Origin: an uncultured Eubacteriales bacterium | GTDB lineage: Bacteria; Bacillota; Clostridia; Oscillospirales; Acutalibacteraceae | Assembly (NCBI GenBank): GCA_934615635.1 | Contig: CAKTTT010000001.1 | Coordinates: forward strand, 1-38,189 | DNA length: 38,189 nucleotides | Direction of reading: 5' to 3' | Shown here: piece after piece, positions 1 to 6,818 of the stretch | Layout: every line of letters begins with the position of its first letter | Numbering within the stretch: the stretch's first letter is position 1 | Translations under genes and position numbers: made by a program | Notes under the pieces: generated by a model | What the model was told of the DNA's origin: nothing | Databases searched by the model: none | Seen by the model: only the letters and a program-made list of their open reading frames with translations

Positions 1-34
1 ATAGGCTAACAAAGCGCCTATATTGTACCAGAAA

Positions 35-66
35 GCCCGGTAAATATCAAGTACCGGGCATTTTTG
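35..66 (+). terminator. Intrinsic terminator upstream of the integrase
   Basis: An 8-bp perfect stem (35-42 with 52-59, GCCCGGTA/TACCGGGC) around a 9-base loop is followed by ATTTTTG. It probably ends a gene of the element lying left of the window (typically an excisionase) and separates it from int. No gene is visible in bases 1-34. Confidence 0.75.
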
Positions 67-91
67 CGCCCGGAAATAGGAGGCTGGTACA

Positions 92-1291
92 ATGGCAACA
101 GTGCAGCGCCGGGGAGATACCTACCGTATCACCGCTTCGGCAGGGTATGACACAGAGGGGCGGCAGATACGAAAAAGCATGACCTGGAGGCCCGCTCCCG
201 GTATGACCGAACGTCAGATTGCTAAAGAGCTGGAGCGGCAAAAGGTGTTGTTTGACGAGCAGGTGAAGGGCGGATATTATAGCGGAAACATCAAATTCCA
301 GGATTTCGCGGAACAGTGGTTCCGGGACTACGCAAAAGATAATCTGCGCACCCGCACCATAACGGAATACCGCAAGCTGACAAAGCGACTATATGCCGCC
401 CTTGGCCATATACGTCTGGATAAGCTCAAGCCCCGACACCTTGTGGAATTTTACCGCCAGCTTGCCGAACCGGGCCAGAATAAGCGCACAGGCGGCGGCT
501 TGGCTCCTAAATCCATCTTACATTATCACACCATGATTTCATCCGTTTTGGACAGGGCGGTCAAATGGGGAATGATACCGGAAAACCCATGCAAGAAGGT
601 TGATCCGCCCAAGGTCCCGAAACATCAAATTGAATGTCTCGACGATATGCAGGCCGCTGCCTTTCTGGCAGGAATGGAAGCGGCGCCGCTGGAAGATAAG
701 GCGCTGTTTACCTTGGCATTATATACCGGTATGAGGCGCGGGGAGCTGCTAGGGCTGGAATGGCCGGACGTTGACTTTGACACCGGCGTTATTTCCATCC
801 GGCGAACCTCCCAATATGGCGGGAAGGAGCTGGGCACCTATACCGACGGCACGAAAACCGAACAATCCCGACGGAGTATCCGCGTCACACAGCACGTTAT
901 TGATCTGCTGAAATCCTATAAAGCCGATCAAGCGGCGCGGCGGCTTCTCCTCGGGGACGCATGGGCGGCGGAGTGGACCGAACATCCCCGACTATTCACC
1001 AACCAGGACGGGCGGCCCATGTCCCCGAGTACGCCGCTGAACCGCTTGCGGCGTTATCTGGACAAGCTGGGCCTGCCCCCGGTATCCCTCCACAGCCTCC
1101 GACACACAAACGCCACCCTGCTCATACAACAAGGGGTAAGTGTCCGGGCGGTATCCGGGCGGCTCGGACACAGTCAGACCAGTACCACCATGAACATCTA
1201 TGCGCACCAGCTCCAGAGCGCCGACGCAGCGGCGGCGGAAGCTCTCGACCTTGCGTTGAATGGGGGAGGGGAGAGCAAGAAGCAAGCCTAA
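92..1291 (+). CDS. int: Tyrosine site-specific integrase
   Basis: Phage/ICE-type tyrosine recombinase of 399 residues that would integrate and excise the element lying to the left. The start follows AGGAGG at 78-83 with 8-base spacing. The N-terminal 60 residues resemble an arm-binding domain (compact, basic, beta-rich). Residues about 68-165 form the SAM-like core-binding domain and 180-390 the catalytic domain. Catalytic residues can be read: Arg215 (TGMRRGELLGL), Lys255 (after the TDGT turn), His334 and Arg337 (HSLRH), His360 (RLGHSQ) and the nucleophile Tyr370 (MNIYAH). Length and domains are complete, so it should be active. It lies immediately upstream of a direct repeat and a tRNA-end-like fragment, the usual place for int at the end of an integrated element. 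Confidence 0.95.
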   Translation: MATVQRRGDTYRITASAGYDTEGRQIRKSMTWRPAPGMTERQIAKELERQKVLFDEQVKGGYYSGNIKFQDFAEQWFRDYAKDNLRTRTITEYRKLTKRLYAALGHIRLDKLKPRHLVEFYRQLAEPGQNKRTGGGLAPKSILHYHTMISSVLDRAVKWGMIPENPCKKVDPPKVPKHQIECLDDMQAAAFLAGMEAAPLEDKALFTLALYTGMRRGELLGLEWPDVDFDTGVISIRRTSQYGGKELGTYTDGTKTEQSRRSIRVTQHVIDLLKSYKADQAARRLLLGDAWAAEWTEHPRLFTNQDGRPMSPSTPLNRLRRYLDKLGLPPVSLHSLRHTNATLLIQQGVSVRAVSGRLGHSQTSTTMNIYAHQLQSADAAAAEALDLALNGGGESKKQA

Positions 1292-1292
1292 T

Positions 1293-1314
1293 TTTGGTGT
1301 TTATTTGGTGTTTA
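1293..1314 (+). repeat. Perfect tandem 11-bp repeat, probable integrase arm sites
   Basis: TTTGGTGTTTA occurs twice head to tail (1293-1303 and 1304-1314), starting two bases after the integrase stop codon. Short direct repeats at this position are the usual DNA targets of the N-terminal arm-binding domain of tyrosine integrases. The repeat is seen directly; its role is inferred. Confidence 0.7.
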
Positions 1315-1423
1315 TCGTCTCGGATGGCGGAGGCCCACGGGGGCGCAAGCGGGCGGATGGTCAGCGGGCGAACGCTTGAAAAATCTCGGTTTTTCCAGCC
1401 ATGGCACGGCTTGGCGTGTGTCC

Positions 1424-1453
1424 GGGCTATTTCGACTCCTGTCACTCGGACCA
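1424..1453 (+). other. Putative attachment junction: tRNA 3'-end-like fragment
   Basis: TTCGACT at 1431-1437 has the form of a tRNA T-loop. It is followed by CCTGT (3' half of a T-stem), CACTCGG (3' half of an acceptor stem), A (discriminator) and CCA at 1451-1453. The bases before the loop do not complete the T-stem and no D-arm or anticodon arm lies upstream, so only the 3' end of a tRNA is present. An element inserted in a tRNA gene leaves exactly this at its int-proximal end. The isotype cannot be told. Alternative: GTCCGGG (1420-1426) can pair with CTCGGAC (1445-1451), so it may be a plain hairpin. Confidence 0.45.
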
Positions 1454-1459
1454 TCCCTA

Positions 1460-1498
1460 CGACGGGCAATTCGTAATGAGTTGTCCGTCGCTTTTTTT
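1460..1498 (+). terminator. Intrinsic terminator after the tRNA-like fragment
   Basis: CGACGGGCAA (1460-1469) pairs with TTGTCCGTCG (1481-1490) with one G-U, followed by C and seven T. It starts 6 bases after the CCA-like end, as expected for a tRNA transcription unit that was split by integration. Confidence 0.8.
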
Positions 1499-1627
1499 GT
1501 ACTTTTAAGAGTTTTCGCCGTTGAAGATTATGCCTTACAGCGTTATATCGATAGACTTGACAAGTGTAAACATAAAATATATAATGAATACAGAACTAAT
1601 GTTCTAACAGCTTGGGGGTGTAATTAA

Positions 1628-2179
1628 ATGGGAATTCTGGAAGAAATATTTACGGCGGCATTATGGGGAAGGGAGCCACCGGCAGTTCCGAATTGGGTGG
1701 AGTGGATCCACATATCGAGGGGGATGACACATTGCGAGACCTGTTTGAAGCTGGATAAATGCTGGTTTGTGGACGAAAACAAGCCGCTGCTGCCACAGCA
1801 TCCATACTGCCATTGTACGGTGAATCCTTTACCGTTATCCCGTGTTTTAAATGAGGCTCAGTCTGCATGTGATATTCGAAAATTCTCTGAATATATTTTT
1901 CATCCTGAAAACAACAAAGGAAAAAAAGAATTGTTTGAGGGCTGGGGTTATGACAAAACTGATTCGGAGATGTTGCAGAAGGTTTTTGAAAAGCAGGCAA
2001 TAGAAAAGTATATTCAGGGACAGTATGAATTAGGGAAATTGAATGAGCAGGGTCAAAGAATAAACATACGGATAAAACTTGAAAGAAAAAACAACGACGA
2101 AATGGTTACCTTTATATCTGGCTGGATGGTCTGTCCGAATGGAGAAATTCGATTGGTTACACCATATGGAGGTGCATAA
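1628..2179 (+). CDS. Phage-head-derived, toxin-like protein (DUF6883-like C-terminus)
   Basis: Uncharacterised protein of 183 residues. Residues about 20-70 have the cysteine/histidine pattern of the C-terminal end of Mu gpF-type phage-head proteins (HCETC ... PQHPYCHCTVNP), probably a metal-binding finger. Residues about 83-180 resemble the small DUF6883-type domain often found at the end of polymorphic toxins: a Y-F-HPE-KGK start, a FEGWGY turn and a final RLVTPY strand (recognised from memory; not verified). The N-terminal bulk of a full head protein is missing, so this looks like a toxin-bearing tail end or a stand-alone cassette. GGGGGTG at 1613-1619 is the ribosome binding site. The next gene starts one base after the stop codon, suggesting coupling. 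The gene is visibly richer in A+T than the genes further right, a sign of transfer. Confidence 0.6.
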   Translation: MGILEEIFTAALWGREPPAVPNWVEWIHISRGMTHCETCLKLDKCWFVDENKPLLPQHPYCHCTVNPLPLSRVLNEAQSACDIRKFSEYIFHPENNKGKKELFEGWGYDKTDSEMLQKVFEKQAIEKYIQGQYELGKLNEQGQRINIRIKLERKNNDEMVTFISGWMVCPNGEIRLVTPYGGA

Positions 2180-2180
2180 A

Positions 2181-2390
2181 GTGAAAGAATATGATAGAGT
2201 TGAGTTGATCGTTGAAAAAGAACGCTATGCAAAAGAGGGAGTCCATAAAGGAATGGATGGAATCATATGTGATCCCCGGAAGGTTAATGACACATGGCTT
2301 GTCAGCTTTGACCAATATGGAGATTTGCCTGAAATTGCCTGTATTTCGGTAGAAGAAGAGGATTTGAAGGTCATTCTGGAGGTTAAATAA
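2181..2390 (+). CDS. Small immunity-like protein, copy 1
   Basis: Uncharacterised small acidic protein of 69 residues. The GTG at 2181 is chosen because GGAGGT lies at 2168-2173, seven bases upstream, and because the next gene begins with the same residues (KEYD here, KEMD there). An in-frame ATG at 2166 is the alternative. The predicted fold is an all-beta, KOW/SH3-like barrel: VELIVEKERYAKEGVHKGM, then a D-P-x-x-x-x-x-x-WLVxF core. It starts one base after the toxin-like gene, the normal position for a cognate immunity protein. That role is inferred from position only. Confidence 0.7.
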   Translation: MKEYDRVELIVEKERYAKEGVHKGMDGIICDPRKVNDTWLVSFDQYGDLPEIACISVEEEDLKVILEVK

Positions 2391-2416
2391 AGAGCGGTGC
2401 ATATGAGGCAAGTAAG

Positions 2417-2665
2417 ATGAAAGAAATGGACTGTGTTGAAGTTATTGTGGAAAAAGAATGCTATGTAAAAGAGGGCGTTCATAAAGGGATGCAGGGTTGG
2501 ATTTGTGATCCCAACAATATCGATGGTTCTTGGTTGGTTAATTTTCCGCAATATGGAGAAAAGCAAGACATTGCTACCATAGATATTGAGGAAACTGATT
2601 TGAAACTTGTACCTCGCATGGAGGCAAAGAAAAACGAAAGAATACGTGCTTTATTTTCCGAGTAA
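2417..2665 (+). CDS. Small immunity-like protein, copy 2
   Basis: Protein of 82 residues and a clear paralogue of the preceding gene. Both share the order VEKE-Y-KEGVHKGM, CDP, W-LV-F, QYG and a final EE-DLK (EETDLKLV here). Copy 2 has about 12 extra charged residues at the end (EAKKNERIRALFSE). A GAGG at 2405-2408 precedes the ATG. The pair arose by tandem duplication; the second copy may neutralise a variant toxin or be an orphan immunity gene. Confidence 0.7.
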   Translation: MKEMDCVEVIVEKECYVKEGVHKGMQGWICDPNNIDGSWLVNFPQYGEKQDIATIDIEETDLKLVPRMEAKKNERIRALFSE

Positions 2666-3383
2666 AAGGCATGGCTCCTGCATATGGCGTCTGAACAGGA
2701 GAATCTGGTTACTGAGGTATGACTTAGAAATACGCACTCACTTGACCATCTGCAACATACTGATTTATCAGTTTTTCCCAAATCCTATAATTCCACTCCG
2801 GGCAAACACGCAAACATCCGAATCCTTTCCTTATTGGAGATGGGTTCGGATGTTTGCTGCTCTAACGGAATCGCTTCGGACCCCATGACGATAACCGGTT
2901 TATTTCGGTAATGTGTCCGCCACATCAAATTCCGGAAAACATAGGCAAAAATCGTCGCATTCGTCACAGCAGCATTCGATCAGCTTTCCATTCTCATCTG
3001 TATGTTCCCCATTACCGGAACAGTCTCTTCCTCCATTACCGGGCGTAAGGATCTTCTCAGTACTGTTATAATCCTATAAATTCTCCTTATATTTCAGATT
3101 GAGTAATTGAATAACTCAATTATGCGACAAACAAGCCGTATAATCAATATTGACCGTTCTTTTTTCATCGGCGTCGTGCTCTTTTAGTCTTTATCTCACA
3201 TTGAAAAAAGATCAAATCAACCATTCTATCTCCTTTTGCGCCATTCTCCGGCATAATTACCATTATTTTCTTCCTGTATGCACTATGTATCTTTCGTTGC
3301 TATTTCACTAAGGACAATTGCATTATGTAGGATAATTCATAAATGTAAGAATATTGGGTACAATAGGATATGGGAGTTGAGGA
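2666..3383. other. AT-rich stretch without a convincing gene
   Basis: About 720 bases with only short ORFs that lack ribosome binding sites or recognisable content. It holds a long hairpin (2812-2855, listed separately) and a 7-bp inverted repeat ATTGAGT/ACTCAAT near 3102-3125. A weak promoter can be read just before the next gene: TTCATA (3336-3341), 17 bases, TACAAT (3359-3364). Its AT-richness matches the toxin-like genes before it, so it may be decayed mobile DNA. Confidence 0.5.
2812..2855. terminator. Long hairpin, possible bidirectional terminator
   Basis: Bases 2812-2825 pair with 2842-2855 over 14 positions with one G-U, around a 16-base loop. The stem starts AAAC and ends GTTT, so transcripts of either strand end in a short U run. 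It lies about 150 bases after the second immunity-like gene and could end that transcript. Confidence 0.5.
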
Positions 3384-3635
3384 ATGATGTCAAATTCAAA
3401 ACCCGTATCCTTTGAGAATAAAGATAAATATGTGGAGTTGGGCCTGAATATTGCTTTTTATCGCAAACATGCAGGACTGACCCAGGAGGAATTGGCTGAA
3501 CGCGCCGGAATCAGCCGATCCCATTTAAGCGCCATTGAAGCTCCCAACGTCATCCGTCCCTTCTCGCTGGAAATTCTGTTCAACATCGCCACAGCCCTGG
3601 GCGTCAAGACCAGCAGCCTGCTGGAGTTCCGATAA
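3384..3635 (+). CDS. XRE/Cro-CI family DNA-binding regulator
   Basis: Protein of 83 residues, essentially a single helix-turn-helix domain. Residues 18-75 carry the family pattern: LGLNIAFYRKHAGLTQEELA, then RAGISRSHLSAIE as second and recognition helices, and a final LEILFNIATALGV. The start is either ATG 3384 (GGGAG at 3372-3376, seven bases away) or ATG 3387. No second domain is present, as in small phage-type repressors. An HExxH protein follows on the same strand behind its own promoter carrying direct repeats, which this regulator may bind. Confidence 0.92.
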   Translation: MMSNSKPVSFENKDKYVELGLNIAFYRKHAGLTQEELAERAGISRSHLSAIEAPNVIRPFSLEILFNIATALGVKTSSLLEFR

Positions 3636-3653
3636 GGCGCTAAATTGCCTTAT
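3632..3653 (+). repeat. Inverted repeat overlapping the XRE stop codon
   Basis: ATAAGGC (3632-3638) and GCCTTAT (3647-3653) form a 7-bp perfect stem with an 8-base loop. It has no following T run. It may be an mRNA-end hairpin or an operator for the adjacent regulator. Confidence 0.45.
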
Positions 3654-3683
3654 ATGGAAAATAGGGAAATACGGAATCCATGA

Positions 3684-3712
3684 TTGACTGGAACCAACGG
3701 TAAAGGTATACT
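3684..3712 (+). promoter_or_regulatory. Strong sigma-A promoter of the HExxH gene
   Basis: TTGACT (3684-3689), an exact 17-base spacer and TATACT (3707-3712). It sits between the XRE gene and the HExxH gene and gives an mRNA leader of roughly 85-90 bases. The direct repeats described next flank the -10 box. Confidence 0.8.
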
Positions 3713-3726
3713 CATAACGGTAAGGG
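3696..3726 (+). promoter_or_regulatory. Direct-repeat operator straddling the -10 box
   Basis: AACGGTAAAGG (3696-3706) and AACGGTAAGGG (3716-3726) are 10/11 identical and exactly 20 bases apart, so both lie on the same face of the helix on either side of TATACT. A partial third copy, AACGGAGGGA, is at 3781-3790. A protein bound here would block the promoter. The XRE protein encoded just upstream is the obvious candidate (inference). Confidence 0.6.
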
Positions 3727-3806
3727 ACTTCCACCAGAAGGACAGTCATGGTCGTCATGCGGCTGGTCTCTTATATCTGTAACGGAGGGATATAGGGGGC
3801 ATTTTT

Positions 3807-4742
3807 ATGCATATCAACATCAACCGACACCTATTTGCCGTTTACTGGGGGCTGTTTTCCAGCGGATATGATCTGATGGACAAGGGCGACCCCTTCATTC
3901 GGCGTATCTGCGACAGGATTGGCCAGGCCGCTGTGCCGCCGTCCGTCGCCTCTTATTTTGCCTTGGCGAGAACCGGCGGAGAGGGAGCCAACCCCTATTA
4001 TCCCCGCGGCTCCGACCTGTCCGCGGCCTGCTTTTTTCAGCAGAAAATCTTGGAGGAATACATTGAGTTTCTCTCTTTCTGCGACTCTCCCAGCCTGCAC
4101 GACCCGGGCTTTCTGCCCTGGATCCTGTCCCTCCCGCCCTTGTTGCGGATTATCGAAGAGAAAGCGGGCTTTGAATCGCTGTTTCAGGAGTACCGCCAGG
4201 AGGCGCTGACCCGGTTCGCCTGTGTCGATGCCGCCATGGAAGAAATCACTGGAGTTTTAAAGGATAACGGCCTTTATCAGGATGTTTTTCTCTGCTTCGC
4301 GCCCAATCTGCTCCAATCTCCTTATCTGGTGGATTACGCGCTGGCGGACAACACCCTCTATATCATTGGCGCGGTTTTTTCCAGGACCGCCGTCCTCCAC
4401 GAATATTTGCATCTGCTGCTGCACGATCGGAAGGCGTTTTTTCTCCAAATGGCGGGAGAAAAAGAGCTTTCCCATTTTGCCGACGCCGCGCTTTTGCGGC
4501 GGCTGGGCTATCTGCCGGACGATTCCCTGTCCAGCCGGGCGCACGCCCTGGAGGATTGCTTTATCCGCAGCCTCTCGGGGGTGCTCGCCGGGGAAAAGAG
4601 CGCAGGAGATTACGTCCGGACTCAGAAGGAGCTGGGGTTCGTCATCCTGCCGGAACTCATGGAGCGGCTGCGCAGCCTGCGCCGGGGAGAACGAGGGCTG
4701 GACGCGTTCCTCCAACAGTTCGAACAGCTCTCAGCCGATTAA
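3807..4742 (+). CDS. Uncharacterised HExxH putative metallopeptidase
   Basis: Protein of 311 residues of no family I can name. Residues 198-202 read HEYLH inside a hydrophobic helix (TAVLHEYLHLLLHDRKAF), the zinc-binding motif of metallopeptidases. Glu249 in HALEDCFIRSL could be the third ligand, as in gluzincins. No signal peptide is seen and the isolated hydrophobic stretches are short, so it is probably cytoplasmic. AGGGGG at 3794-3799 precedes the ATG by seven bases. The regulator-protease pairing recalls ImmR/ImmA, but ImmA-type proteins are shorter and carry the motif near the N-terminus. It could be a catalytically active protease, a peptide-sensing partner of the XRE protein, or a stress effector. 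A terminator follows. Confidence 0.75.
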   Translation: MHININRHLFAVYWGLFSSGYDLMDKGDPFIRRICDRIGQAAVPPSVASYFALARTGGEGANPYYPRGSDLSAACFFQQKILEEYIEFLSFCDSPSLHDPGFLPWILSLPPLLRIIEEKAGFESLFQEYRQEALTRFACVDAAMEEITGVLKDNGLYQDVFLCFAPNLLQSPYLVDYALADNTLYIIGAVFSRTAVLHEYLHLLLHDRKAFFLQMAGEKELSHFADAALLRRLGYLPDDSLSSRAHALEDCFIRSLSGVLAGEKSAGDYVRTQKELGFVILPELMERLRSLRRGERGLDAFLQQFEQLSAD

Positions 4743-4790
4743 CCGCCGCAAAACGCGATGGGAAACCGGCAGCCCGACCGATAAAATATC

Positions 4791-4830
4791 ACTGGCCTTC
4801 GCGGGGAAAACCCGCGAAGGCCAGTTTTTT
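4791..4830 (+). terminator. Strong intrinsic terminator after the HExxH gene
   Basis: A perfect 15-bp stem (4791-4805 with 4811-4825), GAAAA loop, then TTTTTT. It ends the XRE/HExxH unit 48 bases after the stop codon. Confidence 0.92.
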
Positions 4831-5452
4831 ATGGTGCTTAAGTGAAATACATCTACCGGGTATACGGGTGAGAAAAATCGCTTTATTCGGTATTGAGGGC
4901 AGCGAAACGACAAGTAAATATCCCGCGGCAAAGCCGACGGTTTTACAAAAAATGCCTGAAAGGCTCTGGTACCGGCCACATCTAAAGATGTGCGAAGACG
5001 CCGGCGCTTGCCGCGCGGCGCTCTCCCCTCTCTCGGTCCAAACGACTTCTATTTCTTCGGGTTTTCCAAAGGAGAAGGGTGCTGCTTGGCACAAGGAGAC
5101 GCATCTCCGCCTGCCCAATTGCGGCCTCTTTCTTTCTATGGACCGCTTAGGCTTTTCCGGAACCCCCGCCTCTGCCGAGAGGTATCCTGGACAATAAAAG
5201 AATGGGAGCAGGAACCTCAATCGGGGAATTGGCGGCCTTAGCGTTGCAGCGCGTGTGGCGCATAAGACGGAATATTCCATGCCTCTTAAGAGGGGACGCT
5301 GGCGCTATGCCCTTCCAGGGCTTTCTCCTACCTCCTGTTTCACTCGTGCTTTTGATTCCGGGCAAGCCATACCGCGTGTTTGATCTTGCCAGAGACGCAA
5401 AGGACTATACTATTTTTATAAATTTATTTTTTGTATACAATCGACAAGCGTC
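4831..5452. other. Non-coding stretch with no recognised gene
   Basis: About 620 bases between convergent units. ORFs exist on both strands (for example 4789-5280 minus and 4990-5241 plus), but their translations are low-complexity, Cys/Pro/Arg-rich and lack ribosome binding sites. The only distinct signal is the palindrome near 5431. A degraded gene or an unrecognised RNA cannot be excluded. Confidence 0.5.
5430..5443. promoter_or_regulatory. GTATAC-centred palindrome (possible GntR-type operator)
   Basis: TTGTATACAA is a perfect 10-bp palindrome within an AT-rich tract just downstream of the isomerase stop codon. This form is typical of GntR-family operators (YtrA-like). No GntR gene is in the window and no promoter is obvious next to it, so the role is open. 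Confidence 0.35.
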
Positions 5453-6322
5453 TTATATCCAAGCCAGACAACGGCGGAGATTCCTCAGGCCGCAGGCGAT
5501 CGCCTCCAGCGGCTCCTCCATCCCTTCGAACTCCACCCCCACATAGCCGTCGTAGCCGGCCATTTTCAGGCTGGACAGACACTGGGCTACCGGCACCACC
5601 CCATGGCCGATGACCGTGCCCCGCAGATAGTTGCCCGCCCGGGTACGCAGGAATTCCGGGCCCGGGCCGCCCTCGCGTCCGCTTTTGAGGAGGAAATCCT
5701 TGGCGTGAACATACAAAGCGTAGGGGGCGAGCCGTCCCACCGCCTCCTCGGGCGGTTCGTCCGCGCACAGGAAATTTCCCATATCCACCAGCAGCCCGAA
5801 GTTGGGATGCGCCACCCCGTTTACCAGCCGCTCCATCCGGCGGCTCTCCTGACAGAAGGTGCCGTGATTTTCCACCATCGTCCGAATTCCTTTGGAGGCG
5901 GCATAGTCGGTCACCCGGCGGCAGCCCTCGATGAGGACCGGCAGCGCCTCCTCAAATCCCCGGAAACCGCTTCCCTCCGGGATTCCCCAGGCCGCATCGT
6001 GCCGCAGCCCCGCCGCTCCTAGGATGGCGGCGATATCCACCTGCCTCTGCAGCCGGATCGCCTCCGCCTCCGGATTCTTCCCGGAACCGGCCAGAAAATC
6101 GGCTGAGACGGTGTAGTTTACCACCGGAAGATCCAGGCTTCTGCACAAGGAGGCGATCCGCCCCGCGTACTCCTCCCGCTCCATCCCCTCCGGTGGAAAA
6201 AGCTCCATGATCTCCACCCCGTCAAAGCCCATCTCCCTGGCTTGGCGGATACAGTCCAGTTGACTCATCCCGCCGGCGTTGATCAGCCGTTGAAAGCTGT
6301 AGGTGCTAACGGCGATTTTCAT
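5453..6322 (-). CDS. Sugar phosphate isomerase/epimerase (AP-endonuclease-2 TIM barrel)
   Basis: Protein of 289 residues of the xylose-isomerase-like TIM-barrel family, acting on a ketose, inosose or similar sugar. Metal and substrate positions can be read along the barrel strands: VEIMEL (Glu near 38), MVENHG (Glu), LVDMGNF (Asp), YVHAKDF (His, Asp), VIGHG (His) and a final GVEFEG (Glu). GGGG lies eight bases before the ATG. It is downstream of the GH42 gene on the same strand with a 496-base gap, and a PfkB kinase diverges beyond that gene, so it probably processes a sugar released by the glycosidase. The exact substrate cannot be told. Confidence 0.88.
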   Translation of the reverse strand: MKIAVSTYSFQRLINAGGMSQLDCIRQAREMGFDGVEIMELFPPEGMEREEYAGRIASLCRSLDLPVVNYTVSADFLAGSGKNPEAEAIRLQRQVDIAAILGAAGLRHDAAWGIPEGSGFRGFEEALPVLIEGCRRVTDYAASKGIRTMVENHGTFCQESRRMERLVNGVAHPNFGLLVDMGNFLCADEPPEEAVGRLAPYALYVHAKDFLLKSGREGGPGPEFLRTRAGNYLRGTVIGHGVVPVAQCLSSLKMAGYDGYVGVEFEGMEEPLEAIACGLRNLRRCLAWI

Positions 6323-6818
6323 CGCATTCCCCTTCTTTCTATTCGTTTATCCCAATTATCCTTTATCCTGTGCGCCGGGCCTGCCGAACGACTGGATTCC
6401 CACCGCCCCAGAGGGGGGGGAGGAAACGAGTCCTGCTCTTATAAGCGCAAAAATGGCAGCCTTCCGGTGATTCTCCCTCTTCTCTGCGAAAAGGCCGCCC
6501 AAGGGAAAGCGCCGCGGCGGCCTAGCCACATCGGAGGCATTAAAAGCGGAGCCTATCAAAAGGACGCCGCCCCTCGGGCGCTTCCGATACGCCTCCAGAC
6601 TCCCTGCAGCCGTCCCTCTCCCTCATATCGGCCGAAATCTCCTAGCCTCGCCATGGCCCGGCGGCGCGGTGCTCTCCTCCTTCTTCTCCAGGGATCAGGA
6701 GCCTCTGACGGGGAACCGCCTTTTCCCCTCTCCCCGTTGTCCTCCTTGGATTCATCCCGCCGCGCGCCCCCCGTCTCTCCCGGTCTACGCAGGACTTCCG
6801 GGCGGCATCCCCCTTCCA
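6323..6818. other. GC-rich gap between the glycosidase and isomerase genes
   Basis: About 500 bases with no gene I would defend. Translations of its ORFs are Arg/Pro/Gly-rich. A run of eight G (6413-6420) is the only notable feature. For two genes of one pathway on the same strand this gap is unusually long. It may hold a second promoter for the isomerase or remains of a lost gene. Confidence 0.45.

Noticed and set aside
1320..1453. A complete tRNA gene
   Set aside because: Only the T-loop, 3' stems and CCA end can be read; no matching 5' acceptor strand, D-arm or anticodon arm lies upstream.
4789..5280. 163-codon minus-strand ORF in the gap after the HExxH gene
   Set aside because: It starts opposite a terminator, is Cys/Pro/Arg-rich without pattern and lacks a ribosome binding site.
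6413..6420. G8 run as a phase-variation tract
   Set aside because: It lies in a non-coding gap and not within a plausible gene or promoter spacer, so there is no reading frame or spacing for it to switch.
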